This document shows positions 27,083 to 36,777 of a stretch of DNA of 64,000 bases, in pieces. Both the position numbers and the translations under genes were made by a program. The notes below the pieces were generated by a model that had not been told where the DNA came from, ran no database searches, and saw only the letters and a program-made list of their open reading frames with translations. Each line of letters begins with the position of its first letter. Position 1 is the stretch's first letter. Source of the DNA: Perkinsela sp. pyNocScin1 (taxonomy: Eukaryota; Euglenozoa; Kinetoplastea; Prokinetoplastida; Perkinselidae); assembly GCA_964019655.1 (NCBI GenBank), contig CAXHTR010000001.1:1178001-1242000 (forward strand). Direction: 5' to 3'.

Positions 27083-28576
27083 CTATCGCAGCATATAATC
27101 AGACGATGACACCGATTCCTCAACATGAAATGGAAGAGATGCGCCTGTATCCATGTGCTTCACGTCTACGGCAATAACACCCGACAAAGCTTTCTTGCTC
27201 GAAAATACTGCGCGTATGGGCAAAACCTTGGACGGCTCAAACTCATTTCGAAATACTGCTCGAAGCACAGCCTCCTGCATGCCTGCGGTGCTGGCATCAA
27301 TATTCCACCGAATATATTTTGCAGTGGTGTTGACCAGACACTCACCGACCTCTGCTTGCACTGACTGAATGCTAACTCCTGGGAGTGGAATTTCGATGTG
27401 CACATGCTCTAGTGGGTGTGAGCTATCGATTTCATACTCAACCATAATGCTTCGGCTCCTCGGCCATAGGGATATGGCAACGGGTGGCTTTATCTTGGCT
27501 TCAGTTGAGGTCCAGCGCAGAATGTCTATGGACTCATTTACAATATGGATTTCGCCGGGAGTCTTGAGGGTAAGAATATCATGTGACATGAATGACGCTT
27601 TGTCGAACTCAGAGCTGATCCGATATTCGTACGCTGTCTTGTCAACACCATCAAGACGTATAGCTTGTCTTTGGAGACGATAGTCAGCTGCCTTCACTGA
27701 CAATGTTCCATCAACGCGGACACTGCGAAGACCCCCTTTCACTGATAGTTCGGCCGAGACGGACTCCTTTATGACGATATCTATCGGCCCATCTTTCGAA
27801 GGGGACTGTAGCGTCTCAAAGGACGCTGGCTTGATATCTTTTTGCTGTTTGAGTTGCTCGTTCACATCTTCGAAGACGTGTAGATCACGGATATCATCAA
27901 TGAGGGGCGTCACATCTGGTGAAGCACATTTCTCGTCATTCTGAGCATAGAATTTCTCGAGCTCGTCGTCCTCTCTGCGAATAAGATCAATGTCATCCAT
28001 CATCGCGGGCCGCAGATCGAACTCGTGTCTATTGCCTCGCAATGACTGAAGCATGTTTTGCGCTTTCTTTTGTGTAAGCGCCCGGGCCTTGTTTTTACCT
28101 ATTTTGATGGCCGAGTGAACTTTGCGTTCTTCATCAATGTTTGCGAGATCTTCAGATTTGGAGCTCATTGCCACGCGCCCCAGCACCTCTTCCGCAGAGC
28201 CTGACAAAATCATTCCGTCGAAAACAAGCTCATTCAGAGCCAAAATGAGATCAAGCGGCTCTGCCTCTACGACCGCTGCAGAAATCTGTGGATAAATTCT
28301 GGTGCAAATCCTTCCGAAGAGTTGCATGTCCTTCAGAGATAGCGCAATATTGTCGTCAGCATCTGTACACAATATGAGTATGACATCATTCATGACTCTG
28401 AATATTCCTCTGTGTGAGCCATATTCAATGCTGCCTTTTGCATCTGTACATCGAACCAGCTGCGCGTGGAACGTAGCGATGATCTGAGATGCGTGTCCTT
28501 GCTCAGTATCACTGAAGGAGCGATAGATAAGAACAGCACCATTTTTTTCTATCACAGCGGCGAAAAGGATCGGCAT
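27083..28576 (-). CDS. RET2: Coatomer delta subunit (delta-COP)
   Basis: The 497-residue protein begins with a longin-like domain (MPILFAAVIEKNGAVLIYRS, then 'DAKGSIEYGSHRG') typical of delta-COP. A charged helical linker follows (about 150-235). The C-terminal mu-homology domain runs from about 250, with 'KGGLRSVRVDGTLSVKAADY', 'VAISLWPRSRSIMVEYEI' and 'HVHIEIPLP'. Delta-COP is part of the COPI coat for Golgi-to-ER transport. Length and domain order match the family. ATG at 28576. Confidence 0.88.
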   Translation of the reverse strand: MPILFAAVIEKNGAVLIYRSFSDTEQGHASQIIATFHAQLVRCTDAKGSIEYGSHRGIFRVMNDVILILCTDADDNIALSLKDMQLFGRICTRIYPQISAAVVEAEPLDLILALNELVFDGMILSGSAEEVLGRVAMSSKSEDLANIDEERKVHSAIKIGKNKARALTQKKAQNMLQSLRGNRHEFDLRPAMMDDIDLIRREDDELEKFYAQNDEKCASPDVTPLIDDIRDLHVFEDVNEQLKQQKDIKPASFETLQSPSKDGPIDIVIKESVSAELSVKGGLRSVRVDGTLSVKAADYRLQRQAIRLDGVDKTAYEYRISSEFDKASFMSHDILTLKTPGEIHIVNESIDILRWTSTEAKIKPPVAISLWPRSRSIMVEYEIDSSHPLEHVHIEIPLPGVSIQSVQAEVGECLVNTTAKYIRWNIDASTAGMQEAVLRAVFRNEFEPSKVLPIRAVFSSKKALSGVIAVDVKHMDTGASLPFHVEESVSSSDYMLR

Positions 28577-28645
28577 TGATTATTCTAGCAATTGAAGTGG
28601 GGACAAACTTTTTAAGGATTCTTTGCGATCCTTAGCAGAGGAATG

Positions 28646-29479
28646 CTACTGTACACATGCGCGCGTCATATGAATGACTTCTTCCATTCCATCTGCGTAA
28701 TACATCCACTCCTGGCGCGAAATTGCCATCCGTGGTGGCCCAAAACGAATTTTTTCATGGATCGCACACAGCTTTGCAAGCTTGTCAATGGGCATGTGCG
28801 GCTCTCGCTGCTTACCAAGCTTTTCGGCACGTAGATGGGATAAAGCAGGTGATACAACATCCATTGCTTTCATTGAAGGAGATACAGGAATGACTCTTAC
28901 TTCATCAGTCTGTCTCCCATCAGATTCATGCGAGCGCAAGGCTGCATGTGATGTGCTACCCTCATGCTGTCTGGGCTCGGTCACTGTGAACCTTTTTGCA
29001 TACTTTTCTTTGAGAAATGCAAAAATTTTATGCAACGTCATTGAGTTCACTTTACCATTCAGCTCTGCCGCTTTTGCTAGGATCTGTAAAAGCTCCTCGT
29101 GATATATGACAGCCTGGTGCCGCATGTCGTGGCACACACCTGGAAGAAAGCCGTACGCTATAATATCTCGTTCGCTATTAAATGGCGGATCAAGCCTATA
29201 TTCCATGATTGCAAGTGAGTTCTGCGCAATTTTGACGCATCGTGCATTTCCGAATGTGAGCCGACGGCTTGCTGCATCGCCGTATAGGTATCGCAGATCT
29301 CTGTATCCTGATGCTGACGTCATCTGCGCCATTTTTGCAATGCGCAACATGTTATTGTGGCGTCTCCTGCTACGTATAATAAGGACAAACCACATAAGGA
29401 ATAAAAAGCTCAGTGCTGCTGATAATGTGATGATAATACGATACCAAAATGGATGAGGCTTTATAATTGATCGGATCAT
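28646..29479 (-). CDS. Single-pass membrane protein of unknown function
   Basis: The 277-residue protein has one strong hydrophobic helix near the N-terminus (about 13-35, IIITLSAALSFLFLMWFVLI) flanked by a basic RSRRRH on the C-terminal side, suggesting a signal anchor with a cytosolic bulk. The remainder is mixed and basic with a helical stretch 'EELLQILAKAAELNGKV'. I recognise no domain. It lies 69 bp downstream of the delta-COP gene's 5' end, in a run that also holds other membrane proteins. ATG at 29479. Confidence 0.7.
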   Translation of the reverse strand: MIRSIIKPHPFWYRIIITLSAALSFLFLMWFVLIIRSRRRHNNMLRIAKMAQMTSASGYRDLRYLYGDAASRRLTFGNARCVKIAQNSLAIMEYRLDPPFNSERDIIAYGFLPGVCHDMRHQAVIYHEELLQILAKAAELNGKVNSMTLHKIFAFLKEKYAKRFTVTEPRQHEGSTSHAALRSHESDGRQTDEVRVIPVSPSMKAMDVVSPALSHLRAEKLGKQREPHMPIDKLAKLCAIHEKIRFGPPRMAISRQEWMYYADGMEEVIHMTRACVQ

Positions 29480-29585
29480 TGCAGCATTGACATTTGGAGA
29501 GGTAGCAAATATCTAAAAAAACATTTCTATAAAAGTCCCATGCTCATCAGCAGTCCAAATGAATAAAGAATTAGTGGAACTTGGA

Positions 29586-30356
29586 TTATCCGAGAATTCG
29601 TGAATAGATACGCTTTGCGTTTGGACAATCCCACACCCAGTGGCGAATTCCCATGAGGTGCCAGTGGAGCTCTTTTACCGCCTTCTTGGCGTGCTCGGAT
29701 ATCACCTCCTTCTGAAAGTTGTCGTAAGCGTGCGCGCAGCCGAGCAGTATTTTCTCGCGTTCGACGGAATCTCGTACCCCTCGCTGCATGGCGAACTTGG
29801 CATAGAATATTTGAGAATAGACTGCCTCTGTTCTAAAGGCGCACTCGACCATACTCTGCAAATAATTCAGGGCGAAGCCAACAATTTTCCCTTCGTTTTC
29901 GTTCTCGATGCGGTTTTTGGGATAGAGTAAACCAGCAACAAATGATTGTTCCTTATAGATCTCAGAATGAAGGTTTTTGTGATTCTCCACTTGATCCTCC
30001 CAAAACGGATCAAACTCGACTGTCCAGTCTACCTTTTTGAGCTTGTCTATGTCGTGAATAATTTGGCTCAGGAGGTAGCTGCCCTGCTCTGAGATACTAG
30101 CTATAAAATCCGCATCCACAGGTAGCTCTCCAGTGATCCTAGCCGTGTCATTTTTCGGTATCTTGTCGAATGAAATCTTTCGTAGCACATTGAGGGCAAA
30201 GCTCGGGTCCGACTTGATGTCTATGACATGTGTATTTTGTCGTGAGCGTACGAGAGACTTGTTCATGAGAGCGGAGCAAGTTGCACCGAACGATAGCTGC
30301 GATAGCCCTGCACCTCCCCAATATGTTTGAATGTGATGAGCTCGTGTTGCCTTCAT
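29586..30356 (-). CDS. Protein of unknown function, possibly mitochondrial
   Basis: The 256-residue protein has an N-terminus with Arg/His/Ser/Thr and few acids (about 1-42, MKATRAHHIQTYWGGAG), compatible with a mitochondrial presequence. The rest is an acidic/aromatic helical protein ('FWEDQVENHKNLHSEIYKEQ', 'HLMGIRHWVWDCPNAKRIY'). No known family was recognised; a kinetoplastid-specific mitochondrial protein is a guess. ATG at 30356. Confidence 0.65.
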   Translation of the reverse strand: MKATRAHHIQTYWGGAGLSQLSFGATCSALMNKSLVRSRQNTHVIDIKSDPSFALNVLRKISFDKIPKNDTARITGELPVDADFIASISEQGSYLLSQIIHDIDKLKKVDWTVEFDPFWEDQVENHKNLHSEIYKEQSFVAGLLYPKNRIENENEGKIVGFALNYLQSMVECAFRTEAVYSQIFYAKFAMQRGVRDSVEREKILLGCAHAYDNFQKEVISEHAKKAVKELHWHLMGIRHWVWDCPNAKRIYSRILG

Positions 30357-30443
30357 TCGATTACGTAGAAAGTGAGTTAATAAGATAAAATGGTCGCGAG
30401 AAACAAATCCATTGGCTCAGATGGATCGCTATAAAACGATATG

Positions 30444-32726
30444 TTACCACAATTTCCTGTTCTGAACGAGCCAATTTCCCCCGGAGAGCTCCAAAGAGAC
30501 ATCTTTTCTTGATCGCCCCTTTGTCTCTGGCAGACAAAAGTAGAAAAACACTGTAGAAATCAGACTTGGAATAAAGAATATTCCAAATACCCAACCACCG
30601 AATAGCTTTTGCAGCGGCGGGAAAAGGAAAGTAACAACAACCATAAGTATCCATTGCAGACAATTCACAAACGCAAAGCCCATCTGCGCGATATCGTGTG
30701 GGAAAACCTCTGCGCAAATTACCCAAAAGAGAACTCCTGGGCCAACCTCGTATGCTGCAATATACAAGAAGAGAAGAAAAAAGAGGAAAAATACCCCGTG
30801 CGCTGCGCCCTTGCCTAATACTATTGCCAAAGGCATGGAGAATATTGCAATTGACAGGACGCACATAGAGGGAATCAGCAGCTTTCTTCGACCAGCACGC
30901 TCAACGAGGGACAATGATATGAAGGTGCTTGCCCAGTTCCATGCCATAATCCCAAGAGTGCCGAGAAATTTCTGGTTGATGTGCCCTTGCTCTAAGAATT
31001 TATGGCAGTAAAACATCAGTGCGTACATGCCTGTGAGCTGCAAAGCGATCGCGTCGAAAACTGCAATAGCGAGGGGCTTTCTTGCTTGCAGTATTCTCCG
31101 TAGAGTGGACTGCCGCTTGTACACTCGGCCTGAAGCATACGGCTTGATGAAGTCTGCATTAGCATCGGTATCTGGGAGAAGCTTCTGTGCACCAGCGTCT
31201 TGATAGTCATTCAAATCGTCTGCGGATCGATACGTCGATGCCCATCCTACCGAAATCTTAGTGAGTGACTGCTCATCAAATGCCTTCGCGCACTCTCCAT
31301 GTGGAACAGCATCCAAAAATGTCTCAGAGTGTATTCCGGACATTGCTGTACAGCTGTTCCTCCCCATATGCGCATGTTTTTTCAGCCAAATTGTGCTTTC
31401 TGGAACGAGCGGTGATGTTACAAGAATAAGAAATAGAGCTGCAAGACCTACCGCACCGATCATGACAATCCATATAAGACGATACGACGCCATGCTTTGT
31501 GCAGAGGAATGACAACCAAGTGCATGACAGTAAGCATCAACATCGAGATCACGCTGACCCCCAAGAGCAAAGTACGCAACTATATTAGCAATCAGAATCC
31601 CACTGTTGATGGACACTTCGAAGAACGAATTTAAGAATCCCCGCCGCTTGGCTGGGGCCATCTCGCTAACGTATGTGCCGCATACAGAACTTGTAAATCC
31701 AACCCCCACTCCTGTTATGATCCTCGACAAAAAATGAAGCCAAAAACCGTACACGAACATAGTCATAAGCGGGGCAAGAGAAAAAATTCCTCCAAGAATC
31801 ATCGAGGATTTTCGCCCATAGCGCTCTGCTACAAATCCGCCAAGTAGTGCTCCAGCAGCTGCTCCAATGTTCACCACAGAGAGTAAACCTGCCACCCACC
31901 ACATGAAATTGTGTTCAGGAACCATTTCGAGAGCACAGGGATACAAGACAGACAGCGCGGTATTGACACCGATGTCTGAGTACCCAAGAATTAGCCCACC
32001 GAGAATGTTGATAAGTGCGCATGCGATAGAATGATCTCGCTTGGCTAGAACCTTCGCTGAATTCTTATGATCAAATTTCAAGAGATTCTCCTGAGATAAT
32101 TCCGAGGCTGAATAAGTATCTGCTGGCTGAATCGTCCAATCATTGCGCTGAAGGGTGCTGAGTTTCGATGATTTCTCGGCACCGAAGCTCGTTGTATTGG
32201 ATTGCATTGGGTTTCGTGTAGGAAAGTCGCTAGCATCTATGTATTCGTTGCTACCGAAATCGTGTTGCTGAGCATCTTCACTCAGCAGTAATGTTCGCTT
32301 CTGTTTCTCATCGGGAGAGAAAGGGAGCTTTTTAGCTCGCTTGGTCACCTTCGAAATGATGTTAGACATGAATCCGGGGAAGCGGCCACCGTAGTCCTTC
32401 GATTTAATTGCTAAGGGCTTTCTAACTCCACAGTCAACTCCATCTATTCTCGCATTATCAGCCAATGGTGAAGTGCCTTCATCTTTTGGACGTAATTCGT
32501 TAGTTCTCATAGAGGCGCGTCCACTTTGCTCCGCAAAGCTGACGTGCTTTCTTTTAGAATGAACCCCACCTTGCTCTTCGACCTCTTCTGCGAGAGTGCT
32601 GCATTTTTTGGAGCCCGATAATTCTACGTCGGACTTGGTATTTCGTAAGTCTTGAGCACCGAGTGTCTTCTTATCATGAGGAGCTTCAAGGTCTAACTCA
32701 TGCATGTGTTGATTGAAAAAACTCAT
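30444..32726 (-). CDS. Sugar transporter (MFS) with long N-terminal extension
   Basis: The 760-residue protein has an unusually long, hydrophilic, Ser/Lys-rich N-terminus (about 1-235) and then 12 predicted membrane spans of the sugar-porter family. Signature motifs are AERYGRKSS (loop 2-3), 'RIITGVGVGFTSSVCGTYVS' with EMAPAKRRG, PESTIWL before the central loop, ERAGRRK (loop 8-9) and PETKGRS near the end. The loop containing 'DAYCHALGCHSSAQ' recalls Cys-rich loops in kinetoplastid hexose transporters. Hexose uptake is the likely role; the substrate is not provable. The long N-tail may carry targeting or regulatory sites. ATG at 32726. Confidence 0.85.
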   Translation of the reverse strand: MSFFNQHMHELDLEAPHDKKTLGAQDLRNTKSDVELSGSKKCSTLAEEVEEQGGVHSKRKHVSFAEQSGRASMRTNELRPKDEGTSPLADNARIDGVDCGVRKPLAIKSKDYGGRFPGFMSNIISKVTKRAKKLPFSPDEKQKRTLLLSEDAQQHDFGSNEYIDASDFPTRNPMQSNTTSFGAEKSSKLSTLQRNDWTIQPADTYSASELSQENLLKFDHKNSAKVLAKRDHSIACALINILGGLILGYSDIGVNTALSVLYPCALEMVPEHNFMWWVAGLLSVVNIGAAAGALLGGFVAERYGRKSSMILGGIFSLAPLMTMFVYGFWLHFLSRIITGVGVGFTSSVCGTYVSEMAPAKRRGFLNSFFEVSINSGILIANIVAYFALGGQRDLDVDAYCHALGCHSSAQSMASYRLIWIVMIGAVGLAALFLILVTSPLVPESTIWLKKHAHMGRNSCTAMSGIHSETFLDAVPHGECAKAFDEQSLTKISVGWASTYRSADDLNDYQDAGAQKLLPDTDANADFIKPYASGRVYKRQSTLRRILQARKPLAIAVFDAIALQLTGMYALMFYCHKFLEQGHINQKFLGTLGIMAWNWASTFISLSLVERAGRRKLLIPSMCVLSIAIFSMPLAIVLGKGAAHGVFFLFFLLFLYIAAYEVGPGVLFWVICAEVFPHDIAQMGFAFVNCLQWILMVVVTFLFPPLQKLFGGWVFGIFFIPSLISTVFFYFCLPETKGRSRKDVSLELSGGNWLVQNRKLW

Positions 32727-32906
32727 AACGAAAAGGAGAGTTATAAAATCGGTAGAGCAATTTGTGTTCCTATGTGGCTCTTTGGATGCTTTTATGTCCA
32801 GCTCTCAGAAGTAATTCACTCCAAAGCTCCCAGTGTCACAGCTCCCAGTCACGCTCCAAGTGTGCGGCAAAGAATAGATGAGCGAAACATCGTCACTGAT
32901 GCCGAG

Positions 32907-33149
32907 TCAAGTTATGAGCCCGGGGTCTATTTCTGTTATTCCGTCTGAAGTCTCGAGCATTTCTCTGCGGTGTGTGATCAAAGAATACTCTTCATAATTC
33001 ACCCATATCATGGCTGTCATCACGCATAGGAAAGCTATAAGAAGTCCAACAGAGATAGCCAGGCGTCTATGCTGGCGATTGTTGTCATTCCGAAAATGGT
33101 ATTGAAGCAAAATCCTCCATAATTTTCTGAAATTTGATTTCAGACTCAT
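32907..33149 (-). CDS. Small single-span membrane protein
   Basis: The 80-residue product starts at ATG 33149. It has a basic N-terminus (MSLKSNFRKLWRILLQYHFR) and one hydrophobic helix (about 31-49, LAISVGLLIAFLCVMTAMIW), then an acidic C-terminal tail. This is the layout of a tail-out single-pass protein of the ER or mitochondrion. It is too short for family recognition. Spacing to neighbours (180 and 137 bp) is normal for this block, and its topology is self-consistent, so it is probably real. Confidence 0.6.
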   Translation of the reverse strand: MSLKSNFRKLWRILLQYHFRNDNNRQHRRLAISVGLLIAFLCVMTAMIWVNYEEYSLITHRREMLETSDGITEIDPGLIT

Positions 33150-33286
33150 TATAGCTGAATAGATCCAAATTTGAATTTAAAATATCAGTGCGGTGCTTCG
33201 TACTTGACTGAATTTTTAACTACGAATGTGAGAGGAGTGGCAGTCGCGTACAAGCAAGTGGCTCAAGCTTGAAGTGTGTGACCATT

Positions 33287-34972
33287 TCACTGGTTTTTAT
33301 GCTTTCTCTTCTTTATTTTTTTCGCCATGTTCTCGTAATTTTTAGCTTTTTCGACGAAATTCTGAAAGGGGTTGACGGAATAGTCAATGCTTTGCTTTGC
33401 TCTCACCTTCTTCTTCTTCCCGCAATCAAGAGCCTCATTCCATTCTGAATCATGCATGGGCAGCCCTAAGGACTGTTCTGGAATGAAATTGCGCGCAGGA
33501 TCTTTCTCCTCTTTATCCATCAAGGGCTTTTGTACATTATTGATGATCGGCGTATTCTCCAAGCACTGACTTTCCTCAGCACATGACTGCAGATGACTAT
33601 CCTCTGAATCTGTTCGCGCATCGGGCTCAGACTCGTTACCAGAGATATGGTTATCAACCTCGACTTGTTTTGGGGCATCAAGATACCCCTTTTCCGTAAC
33701 TTGTTCAACTTTCGAAGCACTAGTCATGGGTGTATCAAGCACATAACACGCCCATAGTATAGATTTTTGCTGCAGATCGCCTAAGGATATCAGATGCTGT
33801 CTTGACGATAGGCTGCCATGTGACACTTGTGTTGCACACCAGAGCCCATATGCCTCGCCGCTATTTTCTGAATGCGATCTCCATGCAGAGTTAAAAATGG
33901 GGCCTTCAGACCTGTTAGGCGTATTTGCGTCACTTTGAAATCCAATCGATTGAATCGCATAATTTCGCTGCCAAAACTGCTCCTGGTCCTTTCTCGACGA
34001 CGCGAAAGGAAGAAAGATAGATGCGGAATGGTCACTATCCTCCTCAAAATCTTTGCCTTTGGGTGAAACTTGTTGCAGAAAAAATCTGAGATGTAATGGA
34101 AAGCCGGTGCATTTATTTTTTGCCATCTTCATCGGGTCAGTATCTGCACACAGCATCAAGATTCTTGGCATTGATTGAATTTCTTCAGCTGCGTGCGATG
34201 CGCCCTTTCTATGAAACGTGGCTCTTATGCAATCAACGAAAGAGGCTTTCTTAGGGCTGTAAGTAAAACATCTCATCATGCATGAATTTTCAAGGATACC
34301 ATGGGTCGTGTGCTGTAGAATTTTCTTCCGGTACCCGAAGAGTCTATTCGATATTGTTGTTGACAGGCTTTCCTGGTCAAGTTTCAATGGAGTGTCTTCA
34401 TGCAGTTTCAAAATTTTCCTCGTCGAAACCGTATCCAAATCATCTAGAAGTGCATCGATCCAGTGCTGACAGCCATGACTTCCCAGGCTATCATGGATTT
34501 TATCTGATACACGGCTAACGAGGTGATCAATGAAGTCTGAAGATCGAATTCTTTCTTTGCTCTGTTCCTCGGAATGATTTGAAAGATACCAATGAAGACA
34601 GCGATAAAAAGGCCCACATTGAGCTATTGCTTGACCAAAAGTTTTTAAAAGTTGATAATGTGCACTCATCGGTCGACTTGGTACAGACGAATCCAATCTC
34701 TTCTTCTTGATATCCATATGATAAAGAGTTTGTGCGTCATCGAGAGAAAACCACGGACCTATCGTATTCTCAGGAACTATTTCTATAATAGAGCATTGTG
34801 TGTCACTGAAAGCTGGCTCCACACCGTTCTTATTGACATTTTGCTGCGTCTTACCGTCATTCTCTTTCCATCTAGTTTTCAAAGATTTCGATGAATTTAG
34901 ACTTTCACTCCGAAAATCATACATTTCCCCAACAAGTGATTTAAAAAGATTGATTTTATCATGGCTCTGCAT
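33287..34972 (-). CDS. Large hypothetical protein, faint UCH-like features
   Basis: The 561-residue protein starts at ATG 34972. Residues about 100-400 look globular; the C-terminal 140 residues are acidic and disordered, ending in a lysine-rich, NLS-like tail (KKIKKRKHKNQ). In the middle, 'SMPRILMLCADTD', 'FPLHLRFFLQQ' and 'AYGLWCATQVSHGSL' loosely resemble the late part of ubiquitin-specific protease domains, where a Y-L-x-A-V-x-H-G string carries the catalytic His. No Cys-box was identified, so an active protease is unproven. It is best left as unknown. Confidence 0.6.
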   Translation of the reverse strand: MQSHDKINLFKSLVGEMYDFRSESLNSSKSLKTRWKENDGKTQQNVNKNGVEPAFSDTQCSIIEIVPENTIGPWFSLDDAQTLYHMDIKKKRLDSSVPSRPMSAHYQLLKTFGQAIAQCGPFYRCLHWYLSNHSEEQSKERIRSSDFIDHLVSRVSDKIHDSLGSHGCQHWIDALLDDLDTVSTRKILKLHEDTPLKLDQESLSTTISNRLFGYRKKILQHTTHGILENSCMMRCFTYSPKKASFVDCIRATFHRKGASHAAEEIQSMPRILMLCADTDPMKMAKNKCTGFPLHLRFFLQQVSPKGKDFEEDSDHSASIFLPFASSRKDQEQFWQRNYAIQSIGFQSDANTPNRSEGPIFNSAWRSHSENSGEAYGLWCATQVSHGSLSSRQHLISLGDLQQKSILWACYVLDTPMTSASKVEQVTEKGYLDAPKQVEVDNHISGNESEPDARTDSEDSHLQSCAEESQCLENTPIINNVQKPLMDKEEKDPARNFIPEQSLGLPMHDSEWNEALDCGKKKKVRAKQSIDYSVNPFQNFVEKAKNYENMAKKIKKRKHKNQ

Positions 34973-35078
34973 GTGACTTATATCCTGAAAGTGAAAACTG
35001 TTAAAGTCTAAAACTATCTATCTGCGTGCCACTATATAGAATAGAATGAAAGCCGAACACGGATATCATTGGAAGATT

Positions 35079-36596
35079 CTACTCTCTTCTGTCGTACTTT
35101 TCATATACCTTACGCAAAGTTTCCATAAAGCGCATAGAATCTGAGGCTTCCATCCCAATCGCACATGCAACTGTTAAGTAAGGTATGTTTTCATCAAGGG
35201 CCTGCCTTTCTAAATGTACCTTTCGAATACTCTGTGGAACATCTATGCTATTCGAGCGGTATCGGCTTCGGTGAGACCCAAAGCTCTCGAAGACTAGCGA
35301 GCCTATAGACTTTTCTTTGCCATCAAAAACGATCACTCTAGAGCCTGTTATTCCATGTGAGTAGAGATCGGCCCCTATTCGGCACCTCTTGTTATCGTCA
35401 ATGATATTTTTCAGGCTCATGGAAAAGGATATATCATTTTCTTTGTGAACGAAGACGATTTCTCTTTTTTCTTCGGCAAAATGACGCAGCATGGTTTGAA
35501 ATTCGCTCAGTAATTTTTCTCGCTTCTCGTACAACTGGCGAAATCCAGTTTTACCGAGGGAAAGGAATGATATCAAAAGGTCATGAATAGGGTAAGCTCC
35601 TGCCCTGCCTGGATATATCTGACAGGCCAAATTTATGAATGTTTTGCTTGTCGATGCGATAACACTCCCCCCAACAGGCACTAAGAAGTTTTTGTCTGTA
35701 CTAAAAACAAGTGCGTCAACTCTACACTCGGTATTATGTAATGCTTTTTGAGTCATAGCGCATGAGTATTTACTTTGTAATGCATATGCCATATTGACAA
35801 CATGTGGAATATCATGCTTTTTGCATAGCTGAGAAAGACCCATGATTGAATCAGGTAGACGTGGGGAGAAGCAGGAAACTGTGCTTAAAACGCAGAGTAC
35901 ATTTTCATTGCCTATCTCATTTATTGTATCTTCAAAACACCGAACATTTGTCCCCCAAAAGCTTCCACCTTCAGGTATACTTTCCTCAATAGTTTTCTGG
36001 AGAGGAATAATAATTGGTTGTAGCCCTGCATAGAGAATACACTTCACGCATGTTTGTTGATCGATTTGAGATATAAGGACATATTTTCTTGATGACTTTG
36101 TGAACTGGTGCTGGATTGTATGAAATACATGTGTCAAAGCCATGCCTGTACACATTGGCAACACAACCGCATCTTTCACGCTTGTGAGACCAGAAACACT
36201 TTTCAAAAAGTTCACAGTTAGCCTGTTAGTAAGTTTATATAAATATGACGAACCAGGTGCCTTCGGCTGATCGGCTGTAATATCACCAGATCTTCCCAAA
36301 CCATGAGTCATACCGAAACATCTCGTGCGAAGAAGTCCATTGAAAACCCTTCCTTCTCGCTCTCCAACTCCTGATATATCGCGGTGATTGTTGCTATCTA
36401 TCAAAGAGTATTGATATGGAAACAAAGAAATTTCTTCGTCAGACCAGCCTTTTTCGGGGATTTGATTCTGCGATAAAAGGATCTTGATTTCCTTCTCTAA
36501 CTTACGAAACCCACTTAATCCATACGTCCAATGAGATTGTCGCACCAGCTCGTTGTTGCATGGTAGTAAATGCATCGTATATTTCGGTGAAAACAT
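35079..36596 (-). CDS. SEPSECS: O-phosphoseryl-tRNA(Sec) selenium transferase (SepSecS)
   Basis: The product (505 residues from ATG 36596; the open frame upstream begins only at GTG) is a PLP enzyme that converts phosphoseryl-tRNA(Sec) to selenocysteinyl-tRNA(Sec). It shows SGVGEREGRVFNGLL, HGLGRSGDITADQPKAPGSS, VVLPMCTGMALT and CFSPRLPDSI. VFSTDKNFLVPVGGS contains the PLP-binding Lys, and YPGRAGAYP follows. These match human SEPSECS segment by segment. The gene implies that the organism can make selenoproteins. It is the first gene of its block, divergent from the AMP-binding gene at 36778. A second possible start is ATG 36575. Confidence 0.95.
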   Translation of the reverse strand: MFSPKYTMHLLPCNNELVRQSHWTYGLSGFRKLEKEIKILLSQNQIPEKGWSDEEISLFPYQYSLIDSNNHRDISGVGEREGRVFNGLLRTRCFGMTHGLGRSGDITADQPKAPGSSYLYKLTNRLTVNFLKSVSGLTSVKDAVVLPMCTGMALTHVFHTIQHQFTKSSRKYVLISQIDQQTCVKCILYAGLQPIIIPLQKTIEESIPEGGSFWGTNVRCFEDTINEIGNENVLCVLSTVSCFSPRLPDSIMGLSQLCKKHDIPHVVNMAYALQSKYSCAMTQKALHNTECRVDALVFSTDKNFLVPVGGSVIASTSKTFINLACQIYPGRAGAYPIHDLLISFLSLGKTGFRQLYEKREKLLSEFQTMLRHFAEEKREIVFVHKENDISFSMSLKNIIDDNKRCRIGADLYSHGITGSRVIVFDGKEKSIGSLVFESFGSHRSRYRSNSIDVPQSIRKVHLERQALDENIPYLTVACAIGMEASDSMRFMETLRKVYEKYDRRE

Positions 36597-36777
36597 TATA
36601 AATTTTCTATACACTTTCGAGATTTCAGCAATTCTCACATCTAAAGTAGTCTTTTGTCGTAGCTATGTCATCAGAGCATACGAAACTTCTATTGGACAAG
36701 TACTTAAAACCCTTATTTGACAAGTATGGAATTTTCGTTAATATATTTCTCGGTTGATACTGAATTCTACTAGAACA

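Noticed and set aside
32800-32870. Short AGCTCCCAGT-like repeats between the transporter and small membrane-protein genes
   Set aside because: Only three imperfect copies of about 10 bases; likely slippage without function.
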